Assembly (NCBI GenBank): GCA_000333855.2
Contig: CM007329.1
Coordinates: 316,847-332,889, forward strand
Origin: Endotrypanum monterogeii
Taxonomy: Eukaryota; Euglenozoa; Kinetoplastea; Trypanosomatida; Trypanosomatidae
Direction: 5' to 3'
DNA: 16,043 bases
The notes under the pieces were generated by a model, which ran no database searches, had not been told where the DNA came from, and saw only the letters and a program-made list of their open reading frames with translations. Shown piece after piece: positions 1 through 7,444 of the stretch (its first letter is position 1; each line of letters starts with the position of its first letter). A program made the position numbers and the translations under genes.

Positions 1-327
1 GAGGGCGGCCTGCGCATCTGCGTGGTGCGCCCCCTTCTGCTCGGCGGCCTCCAGCTGCCGTCTCATGGCCTCCAGCTGCTGCTCTGCACGCGCCGCCTCA
101 GCCGCACGCGCCGCCTCCACGGCTGCCGCATGTTTGGCACGCTCCTCCTCGAGGGCGGCCTGCGCATCTGCGTGGTGCGCCCCCTTCTGCTCGGCGGCCT
201 CCAGCTGCCGTCTCATGGCCTCCAGCTGCTGCTCTGCACGCGCCTTCTCGGCCGCACGCACCTCCTCCACGGCTGCCGCATGTTTGGCACGCTCCTCCTC
301 GAGGGCGGCCTGCGCATCTGCGTGGTG
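1..327 (-). repeat. 150-bp coding tandem repeat, 2.2 copies seen, continuing off the left edge
   Basis: Bases 1-150 and 151-300 are two copies of a 150-bp unit, and 301-327 begins a third (the first in the coding direction). The two full copies differ at only five bases (95, 96, 100, 110 and 113 of the right-hand numbering of the first copy), all within 19 bp. On the coding strand this changes EEVRAAEKAR to EAARAAEAAR. The unit encodes 50 residues of predicted coiled coil. The array probably extends well beyond the window. Confidence 0.95.
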
Positions 328-2949
328 TGCGTCTGGCTGCTTTAGTGTGTTTGTTGTAGATCTTCTCCTGTTTGCAGTTTTCCTGGGAGTTGAGCGAGGT
401 GAGTCGGTGGAGCGTGTGGCGTGGTCGACTGCGAGGATTGCTTTCTCAGATGGATAGTCATGCGTTGCCGGTGACAGGTTGTCGACATTGTTGCTTCCGA
501 GGGGGGAGGAATGGACAGTGTTCCGGTGCTGCATGTACAGCGCCATGACAGTAGGATAGCGGCCCTGTTCAATAGCTGTTTGTATGCTTTCAGATGTGTG
601 TGTGCCGTCGTGAACGAGGCGAAATTGTACGTGTAAGCTGCCAAGGACCCACGTGACATCAGTCACGGCGCTGCGTGGCACGTGGCAGATGAGGGCAACA
701 TCCTCAGTGAATGCGCTGCTTAGTGCCGTTGCTGACCGAGTGACGACCACTTTCCAGTTTTCTCCTTGGAAGTGTTTGGTGTGATGAGTGGTGATGTGGG
801 GGAGAGAGTAGGGCGTTGGGGGCTCCACAGGCTCTGCGAAGTTGTCGCGCACCGGCAAGGGACACAGCTGGGTGGTGGAAAGCGCCTGCAGGATATTCTG
901 TTGCTGCACTGCGGAAAGCTCCAAGAAGTCTGGCCTTACCTCAGCTGCGCTACCAGCAGAAGAAATCCCCCTCAGCGTCTCTTTGTCGGTTGCCAGCTGG
1001 TACCCAAGGACACACAGAATGTTGTCGCGCCGTACAAATATGCAAGGCAGAACACCGGGCTGGGGACATATCCACCGAGGACTGAGAGACAGCGCCACCC
1101 CACCTTGTCGCTGATGAGGAACAGTTAGCGAACAAGGCTCATGACAAACGCCGTGCGTGTTGTGGGCTATCACGGCGGCGTCGTGAGAGTTCGAGGCTGC
1201 GAGCGCCCCCGTGTGTACAGATGAGGCCCCTGAGATCGGATCGGCGATGCCAGTGGCCAACACACCGGCCTGCCCTCGCGCACCGCCACCGAGGCCCACT
1301 GTTGACACGCTGTTGGTCGGTAGGGTTTCTCCCGAGTCAGCAACGGCGGTGCGCATCGGCGTCGGTGTCGACGTGGGCATCTCTAAAGCGCTGACAGGCT
1401 GCACCGGGCAACGTTCGGAATGCTCTTGATTTGTAGTATCCGCACCCTGCAAACCTATCGATGGTAGCAGAGCGTGTGTACGAGGCGATGGACGGCCTGT
1501 CGATGCGGTATTGTCGCCCAGGACCCAAGCGCTGCGTGGGTCGCCAACTCCCACCTCTATTGAACACGAATGATCGCCAATGAGAGCCTCGACCTGGTCC
1601 TCGAGATGCTTGAGTAGTGCCATCTCGGCCTTCATTTTTTCACGATTAGAGGCGAGTGCACTGCGGACCCGCATCTGCTCGAGATTATTCGATGAGTCAG
1701 GAGCACATGACTCGACGAGCTGAACCTGATACATTAGCCAATCGTGAAAGGGAGCGAGTGCGTGACTGCCTTGGAAAGCATCGGCTTGAGAAAAACGTGG
1801 GTTCGAGATGTAGAGTGTCTTCAGCTCCCTCAACGTGGCTGGTGTCAGTTGTGTTGGATCAAAGGCCACAACGTTCGAGATGAAGGATGGGTCGCGCACT
1901 GCAGCAACGACATCAGGCCAGGAGATTGCTTTCTCCCCGAGAACGAAGAGGACGGCTTGCATGACAAGCTTCACCACCATCGGCGGTAGTCGGTAACTCT
2001 GAAGCTCACGCAGGTGCCGTCTATCGATGTGCTGCAATTTTCTCTGTGCGTTGCGGAAAAGATGCTGAGAAGACTTAAAGCTCAGCATCAACGCCTTTTT
2101 GGCATCCTCCAACTCGCGCTGCTGCTGACGCGTCTTCTGTATATCGCTGAGACATTGATCTATACTATCGTAGAGTTTATCAAGGCGTTGTTTGACATGC
2201 TGATCTACACTCAATGTGGGTTTGCCGTCGTCCGTCACCTCTTCGTGGCTCCCATCATCATCGATGCTGCGGTGCGAGGCATTGGAGCCGACATGCCTCC
2301 ACGCTTCGGAGGGAGCAATGAAACTCAGCCTCTGCTTGCAGGCCAGCGAGAGCCCCGCAGCAGACCCCTTGCCATCCCCATCGTCGTATTTGAGGGCGTT
2401 GCTAGAGGGACTGCTTGTCGCCGTGGAGGAAGAAACACCCACGGCAGCATCTCCATCTGTGAGGTGACGACACTCTTCGAGATACATCCGCCCGGAGTCC
2501 CCCTCGGTGTGGGAAGCAGTTGGAGTGAGGAAGCATTCTTGAGGGAAGGGAGAGAACCTGGTCGCGCTATCACGACCACGCAAACCATTCTCTGCCGAGA
2601 AACAAACCCAGGGCTGAACCGTCACTCCTTCGCACGCAGAGGCGAAGCTACACTGTGGGTTGGCCTCAGCAGTTGAGATATGCTCCTTAGCACCATAGGC
2701 GACATCGTCGGCGCCGTCTTCCCGGAGGGGAGACGGCGCGATCGATTCATATCGGATGTGCCCTGACTTACTTTTTTTGTCAGCCGTAATCGCATCACCA
2801 GCTGCCACGGTGGCGCGAGAGGAGGGGATCTCCACTATGGACCCCACCTGCCACGATGTCGTGCCCTCCACCTCGTCAAGACATGAGTAGGCAATAATAG
2901 AACCAACTCTTAGCTCTGACAAGGATGCGGCGGCCTCAGTCAACTCCAT
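1..2949 (-). CDS. Large coiled-coil cytoskeletal protein, N-terminal 983 residues (dynein-stalk-like, FAZ1-like domain, tandem repeats); 3' end outside window
   Basis: The frame is open from the ATG at 2949 to the left edge, and an in-frame TAG lies directly before the ATG, so this is the first possible start. Residues about 257-323 are a heptad-like helix. Residues about 324-415 follow the pattern of the dynein heavy-chain microtubule-binding stalk: LPPMVVKLVMQAV, then LGEK, DPSF, FDPTQL, NPRF and HDWL. A second helix follows at about 420-455. No AAA modules are visible, so this is not a dynein motor. Residues about 724-800 (FQGENW at 727-732, LGSLHVQF from 769) resemble the conserved N-terminal domain of FAZ1 and related kinetoplastid giant proteins. 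From residue 875 to the edge there are 50-residue repeats rich in Glu, Ala, Arg and Gln (EEERAKHAAAVEE, QLEAMRRQLEAAEQ). The linkers are Ser/Thr/Gly/Pro-rich. A structural role in the subpellicular or flagellar-attachment cytoskeleton is inferred. The frame is certain; the domain names rest on recalled patterns. Confidence 0.85.
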   Translation of the reverse strand, partial: MELTEAAASLSELRVGSIIAYSCLDEVEGTTSWQVGSIVEIPSSRATVAAGDAITADKKSKSGHIRYESIAPSPLREDGADDVAYGAKEHISTAEANPQCSFASACEGVTVQPWVCFSAENGLRGRDSATRFSPFPQECFLTPTASHTEGDSGRMYLEECRHLTDGDAAVGVSSSTATSSPSSNALKYDDGDGKGSAAGLSLACKQRLSFIAPSEAWRHVGSNASHRSIDDDGSHEEVTDDGKPTLSVDQHVKQRLDKLYDSIDQCLSDIQKTRQQQRELEDAKKALMLSFKSSQHLFRNAQRKLQHIDRRHLRELQSYRLPPMVVKLVMQAVLFVLGEKAISWPDVVAAVRDPSFISNVVAFDPTQLTPATLRELKTLYISNPRFSQADAFQGSHALAPFHDWLMYQVQLVESCAPDSSNNLEQMRVRSALASNREKMKAEMALLKHLEDQVEALIGDHSCSIEVGVGDPRSAWVLGDNTASTGRPSPRTHALLPSIGLQGADTTNQEHSERCPVQPVSALEMPTSTPTPMRTAVADSGETLPTNSVSTVGLGGGARGQAGVLATGIADPISGASSVHTGALAASNSHDAAVIAHNTHGVCHEPCSLTVPHQRQGGVALSLSPRWICPQPGVLPCIFVRRDNILCVLGYQLATDKETLRGISSAGSAAEVRPDFLELSAVQQQNILQALSTTQLCPLPVRDNFAEPVEPPTPYSLPHITTHHTKHFQGENWKVVVTRSATALSSAFTEDVALICHVPRSAVTDVTWVLGSLHVQFRLVHDGTHTSESIQTAIEQGRYPTVMALYMQHRNTVHSSPLGSNNVDNLSPATHDYPSEKAILAVDHATRSTDSPRSTPRKTANRRRSTTNTLKQPDAHHADAQAALEEERAKHAAAVEEVRAAEKARAEQQLEAMRRQLEAAEQKGAHHADAQAALEEERAKHAAAVEAARAAEAARAEQQLEAMRRQLEAAEQKGAHHADAQAAL

Positions 2950-2954
2950 CTAGG

Positions 2955-2990
2955 TTAAATCAACGGGGTGGCTGTGTCGACACCAAGCAT
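2955..2990 (-). other. Short upstream ORF (11 codons plus stop) in the leader of the left-edge gene
   Basis: An ATG at 2990 reads MLGVDTATPLI and stops at TAA, five bases before the main ATG at 2949. It would be in the mRNA leader if trans-splicing uses the AG at 3038-3039, directly after a pure pyrimidine tract. It would be skipped if the AG at 2972-2973 is used. Whether it is translated cannot be seen from sequence. Confidence 0.4.
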
Positions 2991-3037
2991 GACTTCCTAT
3001 GCAGCCGCGTATCCGACGTGTTGGCTGCGTGAGCTTC

Positions 3038-3063
3038 CTGGGAGGAAGAAGGGGGGGGGGGGG
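3038..3063 (-). promoter_or_regulatory. Candidate spliced-leader acceptor for the left-edge gene
   Basis: On the coding strand a pure pyrimidine run of 23 bases (C13 then TTCTTCCTCC) is followed at once by AG (3039-3038), about 90 bases before the start codon. Polypyrimidine tract plus AG is the established trans-splicing signal in trypanosomatids. Several later AGs (3025, 2993, 2972) are alternatives. Confidence 0.5.
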
Positions 3064-3210
3064 CGAGTGTTACAGTCGTGTTTATGTGCGTGTGTATCTC
3101 CTGCGGTAAAAAAAAAGTATATATATATGCAAGATAAATAAGAAAATATTAGCAGCGGTAGTGTGCAGGAATAATGATCAAAAAGATATGCATGGGTAAA
3201 TATACGGGGA

Positions 3211-3212
<2 letters not shown>

Positions 3213-3248
<36 letters not shown>
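3213..3248. repeat. (GT)18 microsatellite
   Basis: Uninterrupted GT dinucleotides on the plus strand, so (CA)n on the coding strand. It lies in the spacer between the UXT-like gene and the left-edge gene. Confidence 0.97.
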
Positions 3249-3249
<1 letters not shown>

Positions 3250-3632
3250 TAGACGCTGCATTTGAGCGATTGTTCGAGTACATAATATCGCACGCACTCC
3301 GTTTAACTAGAGAGACGGCGAGAAGAGAGGGAAGGAGTGAGAGGGGAAACACGGGAAGCAGCGACAAGGAACCGCTCTGCGCATCACAGCTTTACCCAGA
3401 ACCCCTGCCCACCCCTTTTTTTTTTCTACCTGTAGAGATCAGTGAGACACACACGCACGAGAACCGATGAAAAAAAAAAAATGCAAGAAAGAATATTGGT
3501 GAAGTGCGGACGTGTGTTTGGTGGGAAACGTATTGCAGATGCACCAGGGTTGGTGTAACGTAAGTCAGTGTCGGTGTTGGTACTGAAGACGGTTGAGGTG
3601 ACAAGTGGGCCGGTACGGCCTCCCCACACCCG

Positions 3633-3662
<30 letters not shown>
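3633..3662. repeat. Compound (AT)8(GT)7 microsatellite
   Basis: An alternating AT tract at 3633-3648 runs directly into GT at 3649-3662. The whole tract alternates purine and pyrimidine. Confidence 0.95.
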
Positions 3663-3663
<1 letters not shown>

Positions 3664-4155
3664 GCGAGGGAGAAAGAAACAGCGATCAAGTGAGCGAGAC
3701 AGGTGAATTTCAAACGGGGACACGCACGCATCGGTGCGACGGTGGTCCTCTGAGAACACTGAGAAGCGCACCGTCACACTGTGCAAATGAAGCGAGATGG
3801 TAATCGGAGGAGAAAAAATGCATCATCATTGAGGCGATGGTTCTTTCGTCCTCACTGGAGGCAACCACCTGATCCCCGCCACAGACACCAATATATATAT
3901 ATACTTATAAGGACGGGTGTACCACCTCATCTTCCAGGAGATGAATGAGGTTTGAGTGGGACGTCAGAACGGGGAAGCACCGGCCGGACGATCGGTGGCT
4001 TTCCTGTTGCCGCCATCGAATGTTACCCGCCACCCCAACTAAATATAAGTACATATTTTTTTTGTTTTTAAGACTTGTAGTGGTTTTAGATTGCGCGTCG
4101 CTTTTCTGAAGAAGAATGAAAGAAGGAGAGGGGGAGGTTCGTGGCATCTGTCACC

Positions 4156-4791
4156 CTAAAGCCCGAGATTCCGCCCGTGTAACCCTGCAATCGCCTTCGT
4201 CACGAGACGGATACGGTACTTGATGCGCAGCACCTCTTTCATATTACGCATAATCATCTGTCGCACCGACGACTCCTTCCTCAGCAAAAATTGTTTGGCC
4301 TCTTCAGGAGACATGGGTATCACCACACCGCAGCCGATGTTCACGTACACCACACCTGCATCCTTGACAAGGCCTGGGGTATAAAAATGATTGCCAAGGT
4401 CCACCAAGATTTTATTTCTCTGAGGCGGCTTGTAAGCATCCGCCTGTGCGCGCTTGCTTAGCAGCGGTGGTGATGCACCTGATACTCCATGGGCAGGTGA
4501 CGACGCAGAGAGCGGCACCGCTGCGGCGGCTTCAGCAGCGGTGGACCTCTCAAGAAAAGAATGGTAGCGAGAGAAGGCCTCCATGTCATCCATCAACCAT
4601 CGCAGTTGGGTGCACTGCGCGACGGTTGCATACAACGCATCACGCTGCAGAAGAGCGCTGGCCAAACTTTGTTTAAGGACGGAGTCAAGAAAGTGCTCCA
4701 GTTGCAGCACTCCAGCGGAGGCCGCAGGCACAGGGGATAGCACACCTGTCCCAGGTGAAGACGAAGTAGAGCAGTGAACAAAGTCTTCCAT
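4156..4791 (-). CDS. Prefoldin-alpha-like protein, closest to UXT
   Basis: A 211-residue protein with a prefoldin-alpha layout. An N-terminal helix (about 28-82) is followed by an Ala/Ser/Pro-rich linker (about 84-120). Then come the beta-hairpin core (VDLGNHFYTPG at 130-140, VVYVNIGCGVVIPM at 147-160) and a C-terminal helix from SPEEAKQFLLRK onward. The VDLG...F, YV.IG.G and A..F..RK pattern matches UXT better than prefoldin subunit 5, which is the main alternative. UXT-type proteins work in R2TP/prefoldin-like (URI1) chaperone complexes for RNA polymerase and PIKK assembly, or as transcription cofactors. Human UXT is about 157 residues, so the extra length here is the N-terminus and linker. 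The start is the first ATG after the likely splice acceptor. The fold call is firm, the UXT assignment less so. Confidence 0.8.
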   Translation of the reverse strand: MEDFVHCSTSSSPGTGVLSPVPAASAGVLQLEHFLDSVLKQSLASALLQRDALYATVAQCTQLRWLMDDMEAFSRYHSFLERSTAAEAAAAVPLSASSPAHGVSGASPPLLSKRAQADAYKPPQRNKILVDLGNHFYTPGLVKDAGVVYVNIGCGVVIPMSPEEAKQFLLRKESSVRQMIMRNMKEVLRIKYRIRLVTKAIAGLHGRNLGL

Positions 4792-4807
4792 TAGCTGGGC
4801 GTGTGCA

Positions 4808-4891
4808 CTGACAGAGGGAGGAGGGGACGAGCGCAGGTGTTCATAGGACGTTCATGAGAGGGTGTATGTGTGATAGGGAGAGAGAGAGAGA
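4808..4891 (-). promoter_or_regulatory. Candidate polypyrimidine tract and AG acceptor for the UXT-like gene
   Basis: On the coding strand a CT-rich tract (4891-4874) is followed after about 65 bases by CTGTCAG, with the AG at 4809-4808, the first AG after the tract. Using it removes out-of-frame ATGs further upstream and leaves a leader of about 16 bases plus the spliced leader. An AG at 4796-4795 is an alternative. Confidence 0.5.
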
Positions 4892-5285
4892 CGGCAAGAG
4901 GCACAGTGATATCCAGATCAGCGCATGGAAGAAATAACAAAGTAGAGCAACCAGGGACAATGAGAAGGAAAAAAAAGGGGGGCAGAGGCAATGGCGCGTT
5001 GGGAAATGCGATCATCCCTCCTTCCCTCCCTCCCCATTTCTCCTCGCATCTCCAACACCTCCCGCACCATCCCAAAGGCTCGTCAAAGTCTACTTGGTGC
5101 AAGGCCCACGAAAGAAGGATCATTGCAGCAATGGCCATCATCACTATCGTCTTGTCGTGAAACATTTCATTTTTGTTGATGTTGCTGCTTAAAGGCGCGC
5201 ACTGTTTCCTGTGATGGAAGCGTGAGTGTGAGTGAATGTGAGAGCCAGCGAATGAGTGTGCGGCTTTTCATGCTGGTTGACACAT

Positions 5286-5294
<9 letters not shown>

Positions 5295-5321
<27 letters not shown>

Positions 5322-5367
5322 CAACGTCATAGGTGCGTTGTCACACACACACACACACACACACACA
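5295..5367. repeat. Perfect 32-bp inverted repeat with 9-base loop made of (GT)n and (CA)n arms
   Basis: The left arm 5295-5326 is (TG)13 followed by ACAACG. The loop 5327-5335 is TCATAGGTG. The right arm 5336-5367 is CGTTGT followed by (CA)13. Every base pairs, including the six non-repeat pairs at the loop. The GT tract runs on to the left, to 5288. A15 follows on the plus strand (5367-5381), so T15 precedes the structure on the coding strand. It lies about 130 bases downstream of the AAA+ stop codon, in the likely 3' UTR. Confidence 0.95.
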
Positions 5368-5495
5368 AAAAAAAAAAAAAAGCAACAGAGATAAGGAAAG
5401 AAAGGGATGCAGGGCGAGCGGAATGGCAGTGTCGTCGCCGTCCCCACTATCACCACCACACGTGATTCTCTTAACTCTTAGAAGTACAATCTCAT

Positions 5496-7199
5496 CTACA
5501 AGTCGCTGCAATCCTCACTCTCTCCGCCGCCCCCGCCACACACACGCGCACGCGCCTCAGCCGATGGAGGTACTTCTGGAGGCTGCGACACTGTCGTAGA
5601 TGATCTGCCTGGAGTACGCAGGACCACGCGCATGCTCGCCTCATCCAAGTCAAATAAAACACGCAGTCGTTTGAAGTGCTTCTCCTGCTCGTGCATCTCC
5701 CAGTACACGATGAGCTGCGAGACAAGCTCGTCCTCGATCACCCGTCGGAGAGCGTGGCCGTTCTCCTTTCCTGACCACAGCTGACGATGCTGCTGCACCA
5801 AGTAAGACACGGCCTCGTTGCTAATCAAACTGGATGCGATGAGATGCTCGCCGAGGGTGCAGGGCAGGTCTGTGACGGCACTGCGCACGACATCCTCCGC
5901 CATCGCCGAGGTGAAAGGGTAATAAATAAATGTACGGGTGTAGGCGGGAAGAAGAGCGCCGTAGAGGTCCGCAAAATCCTCTTGTATCATTGCCTCAATC
6001 TCAGTACGCGATTTCCCCACCGTTCGACCCTGTCGCCCAAAGTCCGTTGTTATAAAAACGAGCAGCTGGGACAGGGGCGACGGCAGTGACGACGACGGAT
6101 GCTGCTGCTGCTGCCGCTGCTGCTCGATGGGGGTATTGAACGTGTGCATCCCTCGCCGAGAGGTCGACGCGCCATCCACGTTAACGACCGCATCGCCGCT
6201 TTCGCCCTCATCCCCCGCTGCGGAGCCCCTGCGGACATGACCGCCAACAGTATCCGTCGAGCTGTGCACGTCCTGCTGCTGTGTCCTTCCCTCTTCGTGC
6301 CTCGCCGAAGCGGCTGTGATGCCAAAGCGCGCGAGTTGCTCGGGAAAATAAGAAGCCCTACCGAAGAGGGGCGCCAGTGCGGTGACAAGGGCGGGGTCCA
6401 TGGCGGTCAGGTCGTCGATCAGCACCACCCCGTGCGGATAGCGGTCGATGTGATCTACAATCTGTCCCACAATGCGTTGGCGCGCCTCAGCCACCGATAG
6501 ACCGTCAAAGCCGCTTCCAGCAACAGTCAGGAGGTTGTCACCAGCATCGCACACGTCGCGATCAGATGCACAGCGCAGCGATAGCGCCTGGGACACGAGA
6601 CGTGCCGTGTACGTCTTGCCAACACCATTATCTCCAGCGAGGTGCACGACGACAGGCTCGCGCGGGTATGCGAGCTTCCGTCGAAGCACATCGAGCAGCG
6701 GTGTGATGACTTGCGGCTGACCTCGCACACGAGCGAAAAGAAGATCCTGCACATCGCGCATGCACTGTCGACGCACCGCGTCGTCGGTCGAAAATGGGAG
6801 CTCCAGCGGGTAGCGCTTCCTCTGTTGTCGAGTGGAGTCTCGGTTGTGCGGTGTCGTTACCAGAGCTGACTTGCCCCATGCGAAGAGAGAGAAAATATAA
6901 CTAGAGGTGGCGTAGCAGTACTGCAGTTGCTGCTTCATCGGTGTCCCCGGTCGCGAGCACAGTGGACAGCGAGGACACAGGGAGTTTGACGTGTACGCTG
7001 ATGCTCCTGCTGAGCTAGTGGCCAACAGTTGGTGTTGCTGCCCGTAGGCGACGATCGCGTTGCTCAGCATCAAAGCAAGTAGAAGCAATGACAGAAGAGG
7101 AAGACCAATCATTCGAGTCACAGCAGAGGAAAGGCCCACACGCTGCTGACGACGAAAATCATACTGCATCGCTCGCCCCCACTGCGGGATGGGGAGCAT
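5496..7199 (-). CDS. Membrane-anchored Clp/torsin-type AAA+ ATPase
   Basis: A 567-residue protein. A basic N-terminus (RRQQR) precedes one hydrophobic segment at about 30-53, which would act as a signal anchor or signal peptide and may place the rest in the ER lumen or a similar compartment. A cysteine cluster follows (CPRCPLC at 75-81, C95). The AAA+ module has Walker A GDNGVGKT (189-196), Walker B VVLIDD (258-263), a sensor-1-like strand LLVFITTDFGR (379-389) and a Clp-like sensor 2, GHALRRVIEDEL (481-492). Walker B carries Asp-Asp where Asp-Glu is usual. Between Walker B and sensor 1 is a polar low-complexity insert (about 295-376, Gln/Ser/Gly-rich). LLPAYTR (416-422) sits where torsins have a similar LP..Y.. 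segment. A single-ring Clp/torsin-like unfoldase or assembly factor is inferred; substrates are unknown. Alternative starts are Met11 and Met30. Confidence 0.85.
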   Translation of the reverse strand: MLPIPQWGRAMQYDFRRQQRVGLSSAVTRMIGLPLLSLLLLALMLSNAIVAYGQQHQLLATSSAGASAYTSNSLCPRCPLCSRPGTPMKQQLQYCYATSSYIFSLFAWGKSALVTTPHNRDSTRQQRKRYPLELPFSTDDAVRRQCMRDVQDLLFARVRGQPQVITPLLDVLRRKLAYPREPVVVHLAGDNGVGKTYTARLVSQALSLRCASDRDVCDAGDNLLTVAGSGFDGLSVAEARQRIVGQIVDHIDRYPHGVVLIDDLTAMDPALVTALAPLFGRASYFPEQLARFGITAASARHEEGRTQQQDVHSSTDTVGGHVRRGSAAGDEGESGDAVVNVDGASTSRRGMHTFNTPIEQQRQQQQHPSSSLPSPLSQLLVFITTDFGRQGRTVGKSRTEIEAMIQEDFADLYGALLPAYTRTFIYYPFTSAMAEDVVRSAVTDLPCTLGEHLIASSLISNEAVSYLVQQHRQLWSGKENGHALRRVIEDELVSQLIVYWEMHEQEKHFKRLRVLFDLDEASMRVVLRTPGRSSTTVSQPPEVPPSAEARARVCGGGGGESEDCSDL

Positions 7200-7311
7200 A
7201 ACAGTGAGACTGGTGAAAGAAATATAGATATAGATATATATACATATGTGTATATATATTTATATGTTCCCCCTTTCGAGGTGTAAAAACACGAATGACT
7301 ACGGATATGCG

Positions 7312-7352
7312 CTGGTGGCGACAGGAGGTAAGGGTGAAGTAAGAGGGAAAGC
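7312..7352 (-). promoter_or_regulatory. Possible splice-acceptor region for the AAA+ gene
   Basis: A pyrimidine-rich stretch on the coding strand (about 7352-7324) is followed by CCACCAG with the AG at 7313-7312, giving a leader of about 110 bases. A second good candidate is TTTCTTTCACCAG at 7222-7210, only ten bases before the ATG. The sequence does not decide between them. Confidence 0.35.
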
Positions 7353-7403
7353 ACCAGCCGGCCGGCGGACGAGGGATCCCGAAAGATGACCCTCAGCCTT
7401 TCG

Positions 7404-7444
7404 ATATATATATATATATATATATATGTCTGTGTGTGTGTGTG
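7404..7444. repeat. Compound (AT)12 and (TG)7 microsatellite
   Basis: Alternating AT at 7404-7427 is separated by three bases from TG at 7431-7444. Confidence 0.95.

Larger units (their letters stand above)
2950..4155. other. Intergenic spacer, 1.2 kb: UXT-like 3' region and left-edge gene 5' region
   Basis: I see no convincing gene here: short frames are dominated by dinucleotide repeats and homopolymers. The spacer holds G13 at 3051-3063, A9 then (TA)n near 3108-3128, (GT)18 at 3213-3248, A/T homopolymers near 3417 and 3470, (AT)8(GT)7 at 3633-3662 and (AT)n at 3891-3903. In transcription order it should contain the 3' UTR of the UXT-like gene and then the leader of the left-edge gene. No obvious retroposon is seen. 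Confidence 0.7.
4792..5495. other. Intergenic spacer, 0.7 kb: AAA+ gene 3' region and UXT-like 5' region
   Basis: No convincing gene. A 124-codon minus-strand frame across 5165-4791 has a hydrophobic start but is later made of pyrimidine-tract translation and overlaps the splice signal, so I treat it as chance. The spacer contains the (GT)n/(CA)n hairpin and A15 (5288-5381) and purine-rich tracts near 4968-4985. Confidence 0.7.

Noticed and set aside
2014..2676. 220-codon plus-strand open frame
   Set aside because: It is antisense to the left-edge gene, whose own frame is open over 983 codons and has recognisable domains. Long antisense frames are common in GC-rich trypanosomatid genes.
2950..4155. 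Possible SIDER/ingi-type retroposon remnant in the long spacer
   Set aside because: The length would suit one, but I see no signature or A-rich tail pattern that I can match; a consensus search would be needed.
4791..5165. 124-codon minus-strand frame upstream of the UXT-like gene with a hydrophobic N-terminus
   Set aside because: It crosses the polypyrimidine tract and splice signal, and its second half is translated CT-rich sequence. It ends at the next gene's start with no room for a splice site.
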